In this document: piece by piece, positions 17,778-25,570 of the stretch
How the letters are laid out: every line of letters begins with the position of its first letter
Position numbering within the stretch: the first letter of the stretch is position 1
Assembly (NCBI GenBank): GCA_049323795.1
Contig: JBMOOH010000037.1
Location: forward strand, 34,387 to 98,386
From: JAOADN01 sp049323795
Lineage (GTDB): Bacteria; Pseudomonadota; Alphaproteobacteria; Rhodobacterales; Rhodobacteraceae
Length of the DNA: 64,000 bases
Reading direction: 5' to 3'
Position numbers and translations under genes: made by a program
Notes under the pieces: generated by a model
What the model was told of the DNA's origin: nothing
The model's database searches: none
Seen by the model: the letters and a program-made list of their open reading frames with translations, nothing else

Positions 17778-18683
17778 CTACTGCCGCTGCAGCTTCACCG
17801 GCTCGCTCCGCGCCAGCCGCAGGAAATGCGCCATGAAGGGCCGCGTCGCATCATCCTCGCGCGTCGCCGCGAACATCCGCTTCACAAGCCCCCTCTCCGT
17901 CACCGGCCGCGTCACGTAGTCGGGGCGGTACTTCACCTCGCGCAGCACCCAGTCGGGCAGTACCGCCACCCCCCGCCCGGCCGCGACGAGCATCAGGATC
18001 ACCGCCGTCAGCTCCACCTGCCGCACCGCCCGTGGCTCCACCTTCGCGGGCATCAGCACCTCCGAGAAGATATCGAGCCGCGTGCGGTCCACCGGATAGA
18101 CGAGCAGCGTCTCGTCGCGGAAATCCTCCGCCGCGACGAACGCCTTCGCCGCCAGCGGATGGGTCGCCGCCGCGACGAACACCGGCGCGTAGTCGAAGAG
18201 CGGGTTGAACACGACGCCCTCGAGCCGCTCCGGGTCGGACGACACCACGAGGTCCACCTCCTCGCGCATGAGCGCGGGCAGCGCCCCGAACGCGAGCCCC
18301 GGCCGGATGTCCACGTCCACATCCGGCCAAGCGCGGCGGAACTGCTCGAGCACCGAGAAGAGCCAGTCGAAGCAGGCATGGCATTCGATCGCGATGTGGA
18401 GCCGCCCCGACCGCCCCGCCCGGAGCGACCGGAACTCCTCGGCCAGCGCGTCGATCTCGGGCAGCACCCGCTCGGCCACCTTCAGAAGCCGCTGCCCCGC
18501 CGCCGACAGCCGCAGCGGCTTCGATCGCCGCACGAAGAGCTCCACCCCCGCCTGATCCTCAATCCCCTTCACCTGGTGGGACAGGGCCGACTGGGTGATG
18601 TTGAGCACGTCTGCCGCCCGGGCGAGTCCCCCCGTCTCGTGGATCGCCCTGATCGTCCGCAGATGCCGCAACTCGATATGCAT
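17778..18683 (-). CDS. metR: MetR-like LysR-family regulator
   Basis: A 301-residue LysR regulator. The N-terminal winged helix includes LRTIRAIHETGGLARAADVL and TQSALSHQVKGIEDQAGVEL. The effector domain carries ECHACFDWLFSVLEQFRRAW near residue 100, a feature of MetR proteins, which use homocysteine as co-inducer. It is divergent from metF with about 90 bases between them, which strongly supports control of methionine synthesis. The ATG at 18683 gives the canonical start MHIELRHLR; an earlier in-frame start would add 15 residues with no family support. Confidence 0.9.
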   Translation of the reverse strand: MHIELRHLRTIRAIHETGGLARAADVLNITQSALSHQVKGIEDQAGVELFVRRSKPLRLSAAGQRLLKVAERVLPEIDALAEEFRSLRAGRSGRLHIAIECHACFDWLFSVLEQFRRAWPDVDVDIRPGLAFGALPALMREEVDLVVSSDPERLEGVVFNPLFDYAPVFVAAATHPLAAKAFVAAEDFRDETLLVYPVDRTRLDIFSEVLMPAKVEPRAVRQVELTAVILMLVAAGRGVAVLPDWVLREVKYRPDYVTRPVTERGLVKRMFAATREDDATRPFMAHFLRLARSEPVKLQRQ

Positions 18684-18714
18684 GAGTCTGACCGCATATT
18701 GATCTTGAGAATTA

Positions 18715-18727
18715 TGAATTTGTCTCA
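18715..18727 (+). promoter_or_regulatory. Candidate MetR box between metR and metF
   Basis: TGAATTTGTCTCA fits the MetR consensus TGAA-N5-TTCA with one mismatch. It lies about 47 bases upstream of the metF start in the AT-rich centre of the divergent intergenic region (TTGAGAATTATGAATTTG). One site could control both genes. Confidence 0.5.
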
Positions 18728-18773
18728 CAGATCCCGGAGTGGCACAAGAACCCCGTCAGCCGGAGGATCCGCC

Positions 18774-19640
18774 ATGCCCGTTCCGCGTGTCTCGTTCGAG
18801 TTCTTCCCGCCCCAGACGCTCGACGCGTCCTTCCGGCTCTGGGAGACGGTACGCGAACTCGCGCCCCTGAAGCCCGAGTTCGTCTCGGTCACCTACGGCG
18901 CGGGCGGCACCACGCGGAAGCTCACGCACGAGGCCGTCTCGACCATCGGCGCGCGTTACGGGCTGAACGTCGCCGCGCATCTCACCTGCGTCGATGCGAC
19001 GAAATCCGAAACCCTCGCCATCGCGGAGGCTTACGCCGGGGCCGGCGTGACAGAGATCGTGGCGCTCCGCGGCGATGCGCCGAAGGGTGCCGCGCGCTTC
19101 ACGCCGCACCCGCTCGGCTTCGCCCACTCGGTCGAGCTGATCGAAGGGCTCGCCGCGACGGGCAAGTTCACCCTCCGCGTCGGCGCCTACCCCGAGCGCC
19201 ACCCCGACGCCGCCGACGGCGCCGCCGACGTTGCCTGGCTCAAGCGCAAGTTCGGTGCCGGCGCCTCCTCGGCCATCACCCAGTTCTTCTTCGAGGCCGA
19301 AACCTTCCTCCGCTTCCGCGACGCCTGCGCGGATGCGGGTATCACGGCTCCGATCATCCCCGGCATCCTGCCGATCATCTCGTGGGACGGCGCCAAGCGC
19401 TTCGCGCAGCGCTGCGGCAGCCACGTCCCCCCGCGGCTGGAGGAAGCATTCCAGCTCGCCCGCCGCGACGGCCGCGAGGAGCTTCTCGCGCTCACCCACT
19501 GCACCGTCCTCTGCGACCGCCTTCTCTCGGAAGGCGTCGAGGATCTGCACTTCTACACCCTGAACCGCCCCGACCTGACGCGGAAAGTCTGCCACGCGCT
19601 CGGGGTCACGCAACACGTGGTGCTCGAAAAGGTCGCCTGA
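18774..19640 (+). CDS. metF: Methylenetetrahydrofolate reductase
   Basis: This 288-residue flavoprotein reduces 5,10-methylene-THF to 5-methyl-THF for methionine synthesis. It opens with VSFEFFPPQT (the catalytic-glutamate region) and has VSVTYGAGGTTR near residue 38, HLTCVDATK near 65, IVALRGDAPKG near 90, QFFFEAETFLRF near 173 and GILPI near 197. The ATG at 18774 follows CGGAGG. The gene is expressed divergently from metR, its likely activator. A GC-rich hairpin at 19722-19765 lies downstream. Confidence 0.95.
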   Translation: MPVPRVSFEFFPPQTLDASFRLWETVRELAPLKPEFVSVTYGAGGTTRKLTHEAVSTIGARYGLNVAAHLTCVDATKSETLAIAEAYAGAGVTEIVALRGDAPKGAARFTPHPLGFAHSVELIEGLAATGKFTLRVGAYPERHPDAADGAADVAWLKRKFGAGASSAITQFFFEAETFLRFRDACADAGITAPIIPGILPIISWDGAKRFAQRCGSHVPPRLEEAFQLARRDGREELLALTHCTVLCDRLLSEGVEDLHFYTLNRPDLTRKVCHALGVTQHVVLEKVA

Positions 19641-19721
19641 GGCGCGAACCGCGCCGCCTCCGGCATTACCCCGGTACCCCCGGAATACCCCCGGCGCAAG
19701 GCTCACGGCGCCAAGGGTCGC

Positions 19722-19765
19722 GCCGCCCCCGCCGCCCGTCTCCCTGTCGGGCGCGCGGGGGCGGC
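19722..19765. terminator. Bidirectional terminator-like hairpin after metF
   Basis: GCCGCCCCCG at 19722-19731 pairs perfectly with CGGGGGCGGC at 19756-19765 across a 24-base loop that has further GC pairing. It lies between the converging metF and molybdenum hydroxylase genes. No T-run follows on either strand. Confidence 0.45.
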
Positions 19766-19832
19766 GGTCCGGCAGGAGTCAACCCGGCGAACCGGAGCAC
19801 CCGGCCGGACTACCCCGTGCACGGCCCGCCGG

Positions 19833-22142
19833 TCACGACGGACCGGCCATCCCCGCCCCCGTCCGCCTCGCCGCCTCGATCCACTCCCAGACCCTGACCG
19901 GCGTGCAGGGCATGTCCACGTCCCTCACCCCGACCGGCCAGAGCGCGTCGAGGACCGCGTTCGAGATCGCGGCGAGCGCCCCGACCGTGCCCGCCTCGCC
20001 GCAGCCCTTCATGCCGAGGGGATTCGACGGGGTCGGGGTTGCCTCGGTCGTGAAGGCGATCCAGGGCAGGTCGTCGGCGCGCGGCATCGCATAGTCCATG
20101 AAGCTTGCCGCCAGAAGCTGGCCGGCGCGGTCGTAGACCCCGTTCTCGGTCAGCACCTGCCCCAGCCCCTGCGCGACCCCGCCGTGGATCTGCCCCTCGA
20201 CCAGCATCGGGTGGACGAGGGTCCCGAAGTCGTCCGTCACCGTGTAGCGGACGAGGCGGACCTGCCCGGTCGCGGGGTCCACCGCCACCTCGGCCACATG
20301 GGCGCCGTTCGGGAAGGACCGCTGCCTCAGCCTGGCGGACGCGCGGTGCCTGAGCAGATCCCCGCGCCCGGCGCGGCGGGCCCGGTCGGCGGCCTCGGCC
20401 AGGGTGAGGACAAGGTTCGATCCCGGCGCGCGGAACGCCCCGTCCGCGAACCCGACGACGTCCGCGTCCACCTCCATCGCATCCGCGACGAAGGGGGCGA
20501 AGGCCACCACCATCGCCTCGACCGCGGCCAGCGTCGCCGCCGACTGGACCGTCACCGACCGCGACCCCCCGGTCCCGCCCCCGGTCGGGATCCGGTCGCT
20601 GTCGCCCTGGACGACGCGGATCCGGTCCGCCGGAATCCCCGTCAGGTCGGACAGGAACTGCGCATAGACCGTCTCGTGCCCCTGCCCGTTCGACTGCGTC
20701 CCGACGAGAAGCGAGAGGGTCCCGTCCACCTCGAACTCGATCGCCGCCGCCTCGTGCGCAGCGCCGAGGATTGACTCGATATAATAGCAGATGCCCAGGC
20801 CCCGGAGCTCGCCCGCCGCGGCCGAGGCCGCGCGGCGCGCCGCGAATCCGTCGGCATCCGCCTCGGCCCGGACGCGCGAAAGAACGCGGGGAAAGTCGCC
20901 CACGTCGTAGCTCGCCCCCGCCACGGTCCGGTAGGGAAAGCGCGTGACGAAGTTCCTGCGCCGGAGTTCCCAGGGGTCGGCGCCGAGCCGGCGCGCGGCC
21001 ATGTCCATGACACGCTCGATCGTCAGGATCGCCTCGGGGCGTCCCGCGCCCCGGTAGGCATCGGTCTGCGTCGTGTTGGTGTAGATGCCCCGGACGGTCA
21101 GGGCGGCGGCTGGGATGTCGTAGGGGCCGGTGAACACCTTCGAGAACAGCTCGGACTGGATGAGCTGGCCGAAGGGCGCGTTGTATGCGCCGAGATTCGA
21201 CCTGACGCCCACCTTCCACGCGGTGATCCGGTGGTCGGCGTCGAACCCCATCTCGGCCTCGGCCACCAGATCGCGGCCGGCGCTGTCGGACAGCATCGCC
21301 TCGGTCCGCTCCGCCGCCCAGCGCACGGGCCGCCCGGTGACCCGCGCCGCCTGTGCAAGGACGATGTATTCCGGGTAGGCCGCGCCCTTGATCCCGAACC
21401 CCCCGCCCACGTCCGGCGTCGTGACCAGGATGTCGGCCTCGGGGAGGCCGAGCGCCAGCGCAAGCTCCTCCCGCTGCGCCCAGACCCCCTGGGCCGAGAC
21501 GCAGAGGTGCAACCGTCCCCCGGACCAGTCCGCAAAGGCGGTCCGGGGCTCCATCGGATTGCCGAAGACCCGCTTCTGGTCCACGACCAGCCGGACGCGG
21601 TGCGCCGAGGCCGCGAGCGCCGCCTCGACGGCCGCAAGATCGCCGAGCGACCAGTCGAAGGCCAGATTGTCGGGCACCTCGTCATGGACGGCGGGACCGC
21701 CCGGGACGGCGTCGAGATGGGCCGCGCGCGCCGCATAGTCGACCCGGATCGCCTCGGCGGCATCCTTCGCCGCGTCAGGCGTCCCTGCCACGACGACCGC
21801 GACCGCCTCTCCGACGAAGCGCACGCGCCCGCGGGCGAGGAAGGGCCGCTCGGTCCGGGCGCCCTGCCCCCCGCCCGGCAGGTCCACCAGTTCGGCCGTC
21901 ATGCCGCGCGACAGGCCGGCCGCGTCGAGGTCGGCGCAGGTCAGCACGGCACGCACCCCCGGCATTGTCCGGGCCGCGCGCAGGTCGATCGCGCGGATGT
22001 CGGCATGGGCGTGGGGCGAGCGGAGGAACACCGCGTGAAGCGCCCCGGCGGGCGCGATGTCATCGACGTAGCGGCCCCGCCCGGTCAGGAATCTCGTGTC
22101 CTCGAAACGGCGGACGGTCTGGCTTTTCCCGAACGGCTGCAT
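19833..22142 (-). CDS. Xanthine dehydrogenase-family molybdopterin-binding large subunit, orphan
   Basis: A 769-residue molybdenum hydroxylase large subunit of the xanthine oxidase/CO dehydrogenase family. The N-terminal a/b hammerhead domain begins RFEDTRFLTGRGRYVDDI. DVGGGFGIKG is near residue 244, AYRGAGRPEA near 361, GTQSNGQGHET near 480 and KGCGEAGTVG near 713, whose glutamate is the expected catalytic base. AYRGAGR rather than AYXCSFR argues against a form I CO dehydrogenase. The usual FAD and 2Fe-2S subunits are not encoded beside it. The substrate is unknown; aldehyde or N-heterocycle oxidation is typical. Confidence 0.9.
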   Translation of the reverse strand: MQPFGKSQTVRRFEDTRFLTGRGRYVDDIAPAGALHAVFLRSPHAHADIRAIDLRAARTMPGVRAVLTCADLDAAGLSRGMTAELVDLPGGGQGARTERPFLARGRVRFVGEAVAVVVAGTPDAAKDAAEAIRVDYAARAAHLDAVPGGPAVHDEVPDNLAFDWSLGDLAAVEAALAASAHRVRLVVDQKRVFGNPMEPRTAFADWSGGRLHLCVSAQGVWAQREELALALGLPEADILVTTPDVGGGFGIKGAAYPEYIVLAQAARVTGRPVRWAAERTEAMLSDSAGRDLVAEAEMGFDADHRITAWKVGVRSNLGAYNAPFGQLIQSELFSKVFTGPYDIPAAALTVRGIYTNTTQTDAYRGAGRPEAILTIERVMDMAARRLGADPWELRRRNFVTRFPYRTVAGASYDVGDFPRVLSRVRAEADADGFAARRAASAAAGELRGLGICYYIESILGAAHEAAAIEFEVDGTLSLLVGTQSNGQGHETVYAQFLSDLTGIPADRIRVVQGDSDRIPTGGGTGGSRSVTVQSAATLAAVEAMVVAFAPFVADAMEVDADVVGFADGAFRAPGSNLVLTLAEAADRARRAGRGDLLRHRASARLRQRSFPNGAHVAEVAVDPATGQVRLVRYTVTDDFGTLVHPMLVEGQIHGGVAQGLGQVLTENGVYDRAGQLLAASFMDYAMPRADDLPWIAFTTEATPTPSNPLGMKGCGEAGTVGALAAISNAVLDALWPVGVRDVDMPCTPVRVWEWIEAARRTGAGMAGPS

Positions 22143-22281
22143 CTGGAATTCCCGCGGACTGTCCGCGCAGACTAGCGGCGCAGAACCGGGTGTCGAGAGC
22201 GGGATCCGGCCGGCGGACAGCCCGCCCCCAAAGCCCGCCCCGGCGCGCGGGCGGCCGCCGGGGCCCGAGGGTGCGTCCCCG

Positions 22282-23427
22282 TCAGCCCCGCAGGCGCATC
22301 ACCGTGGCGATCTGCAACTCGCCGAAGCCGTTGAAGCGGGTGTTCGTCACCGTCGAATAGGCGCCCATCCCGTAAACCATCACGTAGTCGCCTTCCGCGG
22401 TGTCGGCGGGCAGCCCGATCTCGCCCGGCAGCCGGTCCACCGAATCACAGGTGGGACCGAAGACGATGCGGGGCGTGCAGGCGCACGATCTCGGCTCGCC
22501 CTCGGGGTCGAGCACCTCGATGCGGTCGATCATCCCGATGATCGGCATCTCGGCAAGGCTGCCGTAGACCCCGTCGTTCAGGAACACATGCGCCCCGTCG
22601 CGGATCGCCTTGACCCGTGCGGCGGTGGCGAAGGCGTCGCCCACCATGCCGCGCCCCGGCTCGCAGACCAGCGCGGGACGGTCGGCGCCGAAGGCGTCGC
22701 CGGTCGCGCGGTCGATGGTGGCGAAGATGTCCTCGAGCGCCAGCACGCCCGCGGCCGTCCGGTGCGACGGGAAACCGCCGCCGACGTTCAGCCGCGCGAT
22801 CCTCACGCCCGCCTCGCGCGCGATCCGCGCGGCCGTGCCGATGAACTGCTCCCAGAGCGTCAGGTCGTTGACCTGCGTTCCGGGATGGAAGGTGATCGAC
22901 GGCACGAAGCCGTGGCCCGCGACGGCCTTCAGGATCGACACCGCGTCTTCCGCGGTCGCGCCGAACTTGGCGCCGAAGTTGTAGGCCGAGCCCTTGACCG
23001 GCAGCTTGAAGCGCACCGAGATCTCGGTCCCCTCGGCCGGCACCAGTTCAGCGAGCTTCTCAAGCTCGGAATGGCTGTCCACCGAATAGGATTTCACGCC
23101 CCGCCCGACCGCGAAGGCGATCTCGTGCCGGGCGCGCACGGGGTTGTTGTAGTGCAGCGCAGCCCCGGGGGCGAGGCGGCCGATCATGTCGATCTCGAAG
23201 GGCGAGGCGACGTCGAACCCGGTGACGCCGGCCGCGGCGAGGTTCTGGATGACCATCTCGTCGGGGTTCGACTTGACCGCGTAGGTCACCAGTCCGGGGA
23301 AGCCCGCGATGAAGCGCTTCGCGGTCGCCTGGAGCGCGGCCGGAGCGAAGAACAGGACCGGATGGTCCGGCTTTTGCGTACGGATCATTTCGCTGGGCGA
23401 TGCCCAGATCGTCTTGGAAAGCCCCAT
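22282..23427 (-). CDS. Ornithine/lysine decarboxylase, fold type III
   Basis: A 381-residue PLP enzyme of the eukaryotic ornithine decarboxylase/alanine racemase-fold family, which makes putrescine or cadaverine. The Schiff-base lysine is Lys52 in TYAVKSNP. GFDVASPFEI, FHPGTQ near 181, NVGGGFP near 215, CEPGRGMVGDA near 256 and the catalytic cysteine in FGPTCDSVD near 327 match the family. The ATG at 23427 gives MGLSKTIW. The leader on the same strand folds into a strong hairpin (23472-23508), and an Lrp regulator gene diverges upstream. Ornithine versus lysine preference is not certain. Confidence 0.9.
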   Translation of the reverse strand: MGLSKTIWASPSEMIRTQKPDHPVLFFAPAALQATAKRFIAGFPGLVTYAVKSNPDEMVIQNLAAAGVTGFDVASPFEIDMIGRLAPGAALHYNNPVRARHEIAFAVGRGVKSYSVDSHSELEKLAELVPAEGTEISVRFKLPVKGSAYNFGAKFGATAEDAVSILKAVAGHGFVPSITFHPGTQVNDLTLWEQFIGTAARIAREAGVRIARLNVGGGFPSHRTAAGVLALEDIFATIDRATGDAFGADRPALVCEPGRGMVGDAFATAARVKAIRDGAHVFLNDGVYGSLAEMPIIGMIDRIEVLDPEGEPRSCACTPRIVFGPTCDSVDRLPGEIGLPADTAEGDYVMVYGMGAYSTVTNTRFNGFGELQIATVMRLRG

Positions 23428-23471
23428 CGGCGTGTCCCTCTTGCCAATGAAGCGCAGCCACCTCTTGCCCC

Positions 23472-23508
23472 GGCAGAACGGGTCGGGAGACGCTTACGCG
23501 TTTCTGCC
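23472..23508 (-). ncRNA. Structured leader of the decarboxylase gene, possibly a speF-type motif
   Basis: On the minus strand GGCAGAA (23508-23502) pairs with TTCTGCC (23478-23472). Nested inside is a tight hairpin ACGC-GTAA-GCGT. It lies 45 bases upstream of the decarboxylase start. Alphaproteobacterial ornithine decarboxylase genes carry a known conserved leader motif called speF, and this structure could be part of it. I cannot confirm its consensus by eye. Confidence 0.45.
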
Positions 23509-23656
23509 AACCAGGCCAGGTGCGTATGAGCCGCCCTTTTCCTGTAGTGAAAAGTCTTCGCTATGTGGGACACAGTTTCACCGATCAAAATAGTAGATTT
23601 GATGCGATGTTTGGTTATAATGACGACCGAAGCCGTCAATCTGCACGTGCCGCCCC

Positions 23657-24088
23657 ATGGACGATCTGGACCGGTCCATCCTCGCCCTTCTGGGCGCCGA
23701 CGCCCGCATATCGGTGGCGACGCTGGCGCGGCGACTGAAGGTTGCGCGGTCCACGATCCAGGCGCGGCTGGAGCGGCTGGAGACCTCGGGCATCATCGCG
23801 GGCTATACCGTGAAGCTCGGCGAAGCGGCCCGCCAGGGCCGCATCCGCGCAACCGTCCTTCTGATGATCGAGCCCCGCGCGCAGGCCAACGTCCTGTCCC
23901 GCCTGAAGTCGATCCCCGAGGTGGAACGTGTGCACACGACCTCGGGCCGGGTGGACCTCCTCCTCCAGGTCGCCGCGCCCTCCACGGCGGTCCTCGACCA
24001 TGTCCTCGACCAGATCGGCGAGATGACGGGGGTGAGGTCGTCCGAAAGCCTCATCCACCTCTCGACCAAGCTCGACCGGGCGGTGTGA
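23657..24088 (+). CDS. Lrp/AsnC-family transcriptional regulator
   Basis: A 143-residue Lrp/AsnC regulator. The helix-turn-helix is in the first 55 residues (LDRSILALLGADARISVATL and LKVARSTIQARLERLE), followed by GIIAGYTVKLG. The C-terminal RAM domain contains ATVLLMIEPRAQANVLSRLK and VHTTSGRVDLLLQVAA, a typical amino-acid effector pocket. It is divergent from the ornithine/lysine decarboxylase gene with about 230 bases between them. That suggests it responds to an amino acid and regulates polyamine synthesis; this is inference from position. Confidence 0.9.
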   Translation: MDDLDRSILALLGADARISVATLARRLKVARSTIQARLERLETSGIIAGYTVKLGEAARQGRIRATVLLMIEPRAQANVLSRLKSIPEVERVHTTSGRVDLLLQVAAPSTAVLDHVLDQIGEMTGVRSSESLIHLSTKLDRAV

Positions 24089-24182
24089 CCGCGTCCTTCG
24101 GCGGATTCCGGTCGACCGGCGCCGGCGGACAACGGCGCTGTTGCTTTCCGCGGCGGCTGGCCCAGGCTCCTAAGAATTAACG

Positions 24183-24200
24183 GGGCGGCCAGGGCCGCCC
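24183..24200. terminator. Short GC hairpin between the Lrp and VOC genes
   Basis: GGGCGGCC and GGCCGCCC pair across a two-base loop. The hairpin lies about 95 bases after the Lrp stop and 33 before the VOC start. It could terminate the upstream transcript or sit in the leader of the next; no T-run is present. Confidence 0.35.
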
Positions 24201-24233
24201 GACTGCAAAGACCTTCAGCACAAGGGTGACTCC

Positions 24234-24995
24234 ATGACCTCCCCCCACCACGGCATACCCTGCTGGTACGAGCTCTCCACCTCCGACCCCGATGCCGCGC
24301 AGCATTTCTACACCGACCTCTTTGGCTGGACCTGGGCCGGCGCGGGCATGGCGGGCGTCGACTATCGCCTGGCCAGCATCGGCGACACGATGGTCGCCGG
24401 CATGATGAAGGGCGACGCGGGCGGCCCGCCGCCGATGTGGACGATCTACTTCACAGCGGCCGACATCGGCGCGACCGTGGCGGCGATGGCAAAGGACGGC
24501 GCGACCGCCATCGTTCCGCCCACCGACATTCCGGGAACCGGCCGCTTCTCGATCCTTCTCGACCCGCAAGGCGCCTGTTTCGGCCTCCTGCAACCCCTGC
24601 CCGGCGGCACCGGCGGCGCCTTCGACCAGAAAGCGATGGGCCACGGCAACTGGCACGAGCTCGCGACGCGCGATCCCAAGGCCGCGTTCGCCTTCTACGG
24701 CCGCCACCTCGGCTGGACCGAAAGCCGCGCGATGGACATGGGACCGGACGGCACCTACCACATCTTCGCGCGCGGCGGGCAGGACCTCGGCGGCATGTTC
24801 GCGCTTCGCCCCGGCATGCCCGCGCCGTTCTGGCTGCCCTACTTCGGGGCCGACGGGGTGGACAAGGCCATTGGCCGCGTCGCCGCGTCCGGCGGCACGA
24901 ACAAGATGGGTCCGCACGAGGTGCCGGGCGGCGCCTTCATCGCCGTCGCGACCGACCCGCAGGGCGCGACATTCGCCGTGGTGGGGCCGAAATGA
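24234..24995 (+). CDS. VOC-family protein with two glyoxalase-like domains
   Basis: A 253-residue protein with two vicinal-oxygen-chelate modules. The first (residues about 4-125) starts GIPCWYELSTSDPDAAQHFY and the second (about 130-250) NWHELATRDPKAAFAFYGRH. The repeated W-x-E-L and F-Y motifs are typical of this glyoxalase-like group. Metal-binding residues cannot be assigned confidently, and many relatives have no known reaction. Its stop overlaps the ATG of the next gene (ATGA), so the two are translationally coupled. Confidence 0.85.
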   Translation: MTSPHHGIPCWYELSTSDPDAAQHFYTDLFGWTWAGAGMAGVDYRLASIGDTMVAGMMKGDAGGPPPMWTIYFTAADIGATVAAMAKDGATAIVPPTDIPGTGRFSILLDPQGACFGLLQPLPGGTGGAFDQKAMGHGNWHELATRDPKAAFAFYGRHLGWTESRAMDMGPDGTYHIFARGGQDLGGMFALRPGMPAPFWLPYFGADGVDKAIGRVAASGGTNKMGPHEVPGGAFIAVATDPQGATFAVVGPK

Positions 24996-25492
24996 GTAGC
25001 CTGCAGAACCGCCTAGTCACCTGCCTCTGGTTCGACGGCAAGGCCCGCGCGGCGGCCGAGTTCTACGCCGCCACCTTTCCCGACAGCCGCGTGGGGCAGG
25101 CCGTGACGGCCCCGCTCGAGACGCCCGGCAACGCCGCAGGTGACGAGATGATGGTCGAATTCACCGTTCTCGGCCGGCCTTTTGTGGGCCTCAACGGGGG
25201 CGACATCTTCCAGCACAACGAATCCGTGTCCTTCATCGTGCTGACCGACACGCAGGAAGAAACCGACCGCTACTGGGCTGCGATCACCGGCAACGGCGGG
25301 GCGGAATCGGCCTGCGGCTGGTGCAAGGACCGCTGGGGCATCTCCTGGCAGATCACCCCCCGCACGCTGCTCGCCGCCGTGTCCGACCCCGATCGCGCGG
25401 CGGCAAAACGCGCGATGGAGGCGATGTTCAGGATGCGCAAGATCGACATCGCCGCCATCGAGGCGGCACGCGCGGGAAAGCCGCAGCCCTGA
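24992..25492 (+). CDS. PhnB-like VOC-family protein
   Basis: A 166-residue VOC protein of the PhnB/3-demethylubiquinone methyltransferase-like group. It opens NRLVTCLWFDGKARAAAEFY. Typical features are GRPFVGLNGGDIFQHNESVS near residue 62, DRYWAAITGNGGAESACGWC near 92 and KDRWGISWQITPRTL near 112. Despite old annotations, the group is not a methyltransferase, and its function is unknown. The ATG at 24992 overlaps the preceding VOC stop by four bases, so they form a two-gene unit. Confidence 0.87.
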   Translation: MSSLQNRLVTCLWFDGKARAAAEFYAATFPDSRVGQAVTAPLETPGNAAGDEMMVEFTVLGRPFVGLNGGDIFQHNESVSFIVLTDTQEETDRYWAAITGNGGAESACGWCKDRWGISWQITPRTLLAAVSDPDRAAAKRAMEAMFRMRKIDIAAIEAARAGKPQP

Positions 25493-25570
25493 CCGCAGAC
25501 GCCCCGCTTTCCCTCGGCCGCTCCAGCCGCTAATGAAGGCCCCGGATCACTCGCCGGGGGCCGCCTGACC

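Noticed and set aside
16305..19640. A 1111-codon plus-strand frame that runs opposite the PLP decarboxylase and metR genes into metF.
   Set aside because: Only the last 288 residues (metF) are protein-like. The rest is rich in Arg, His and Pro, mirrors strong minus-strand genes, and is open simply because of high GC codon-third positions.
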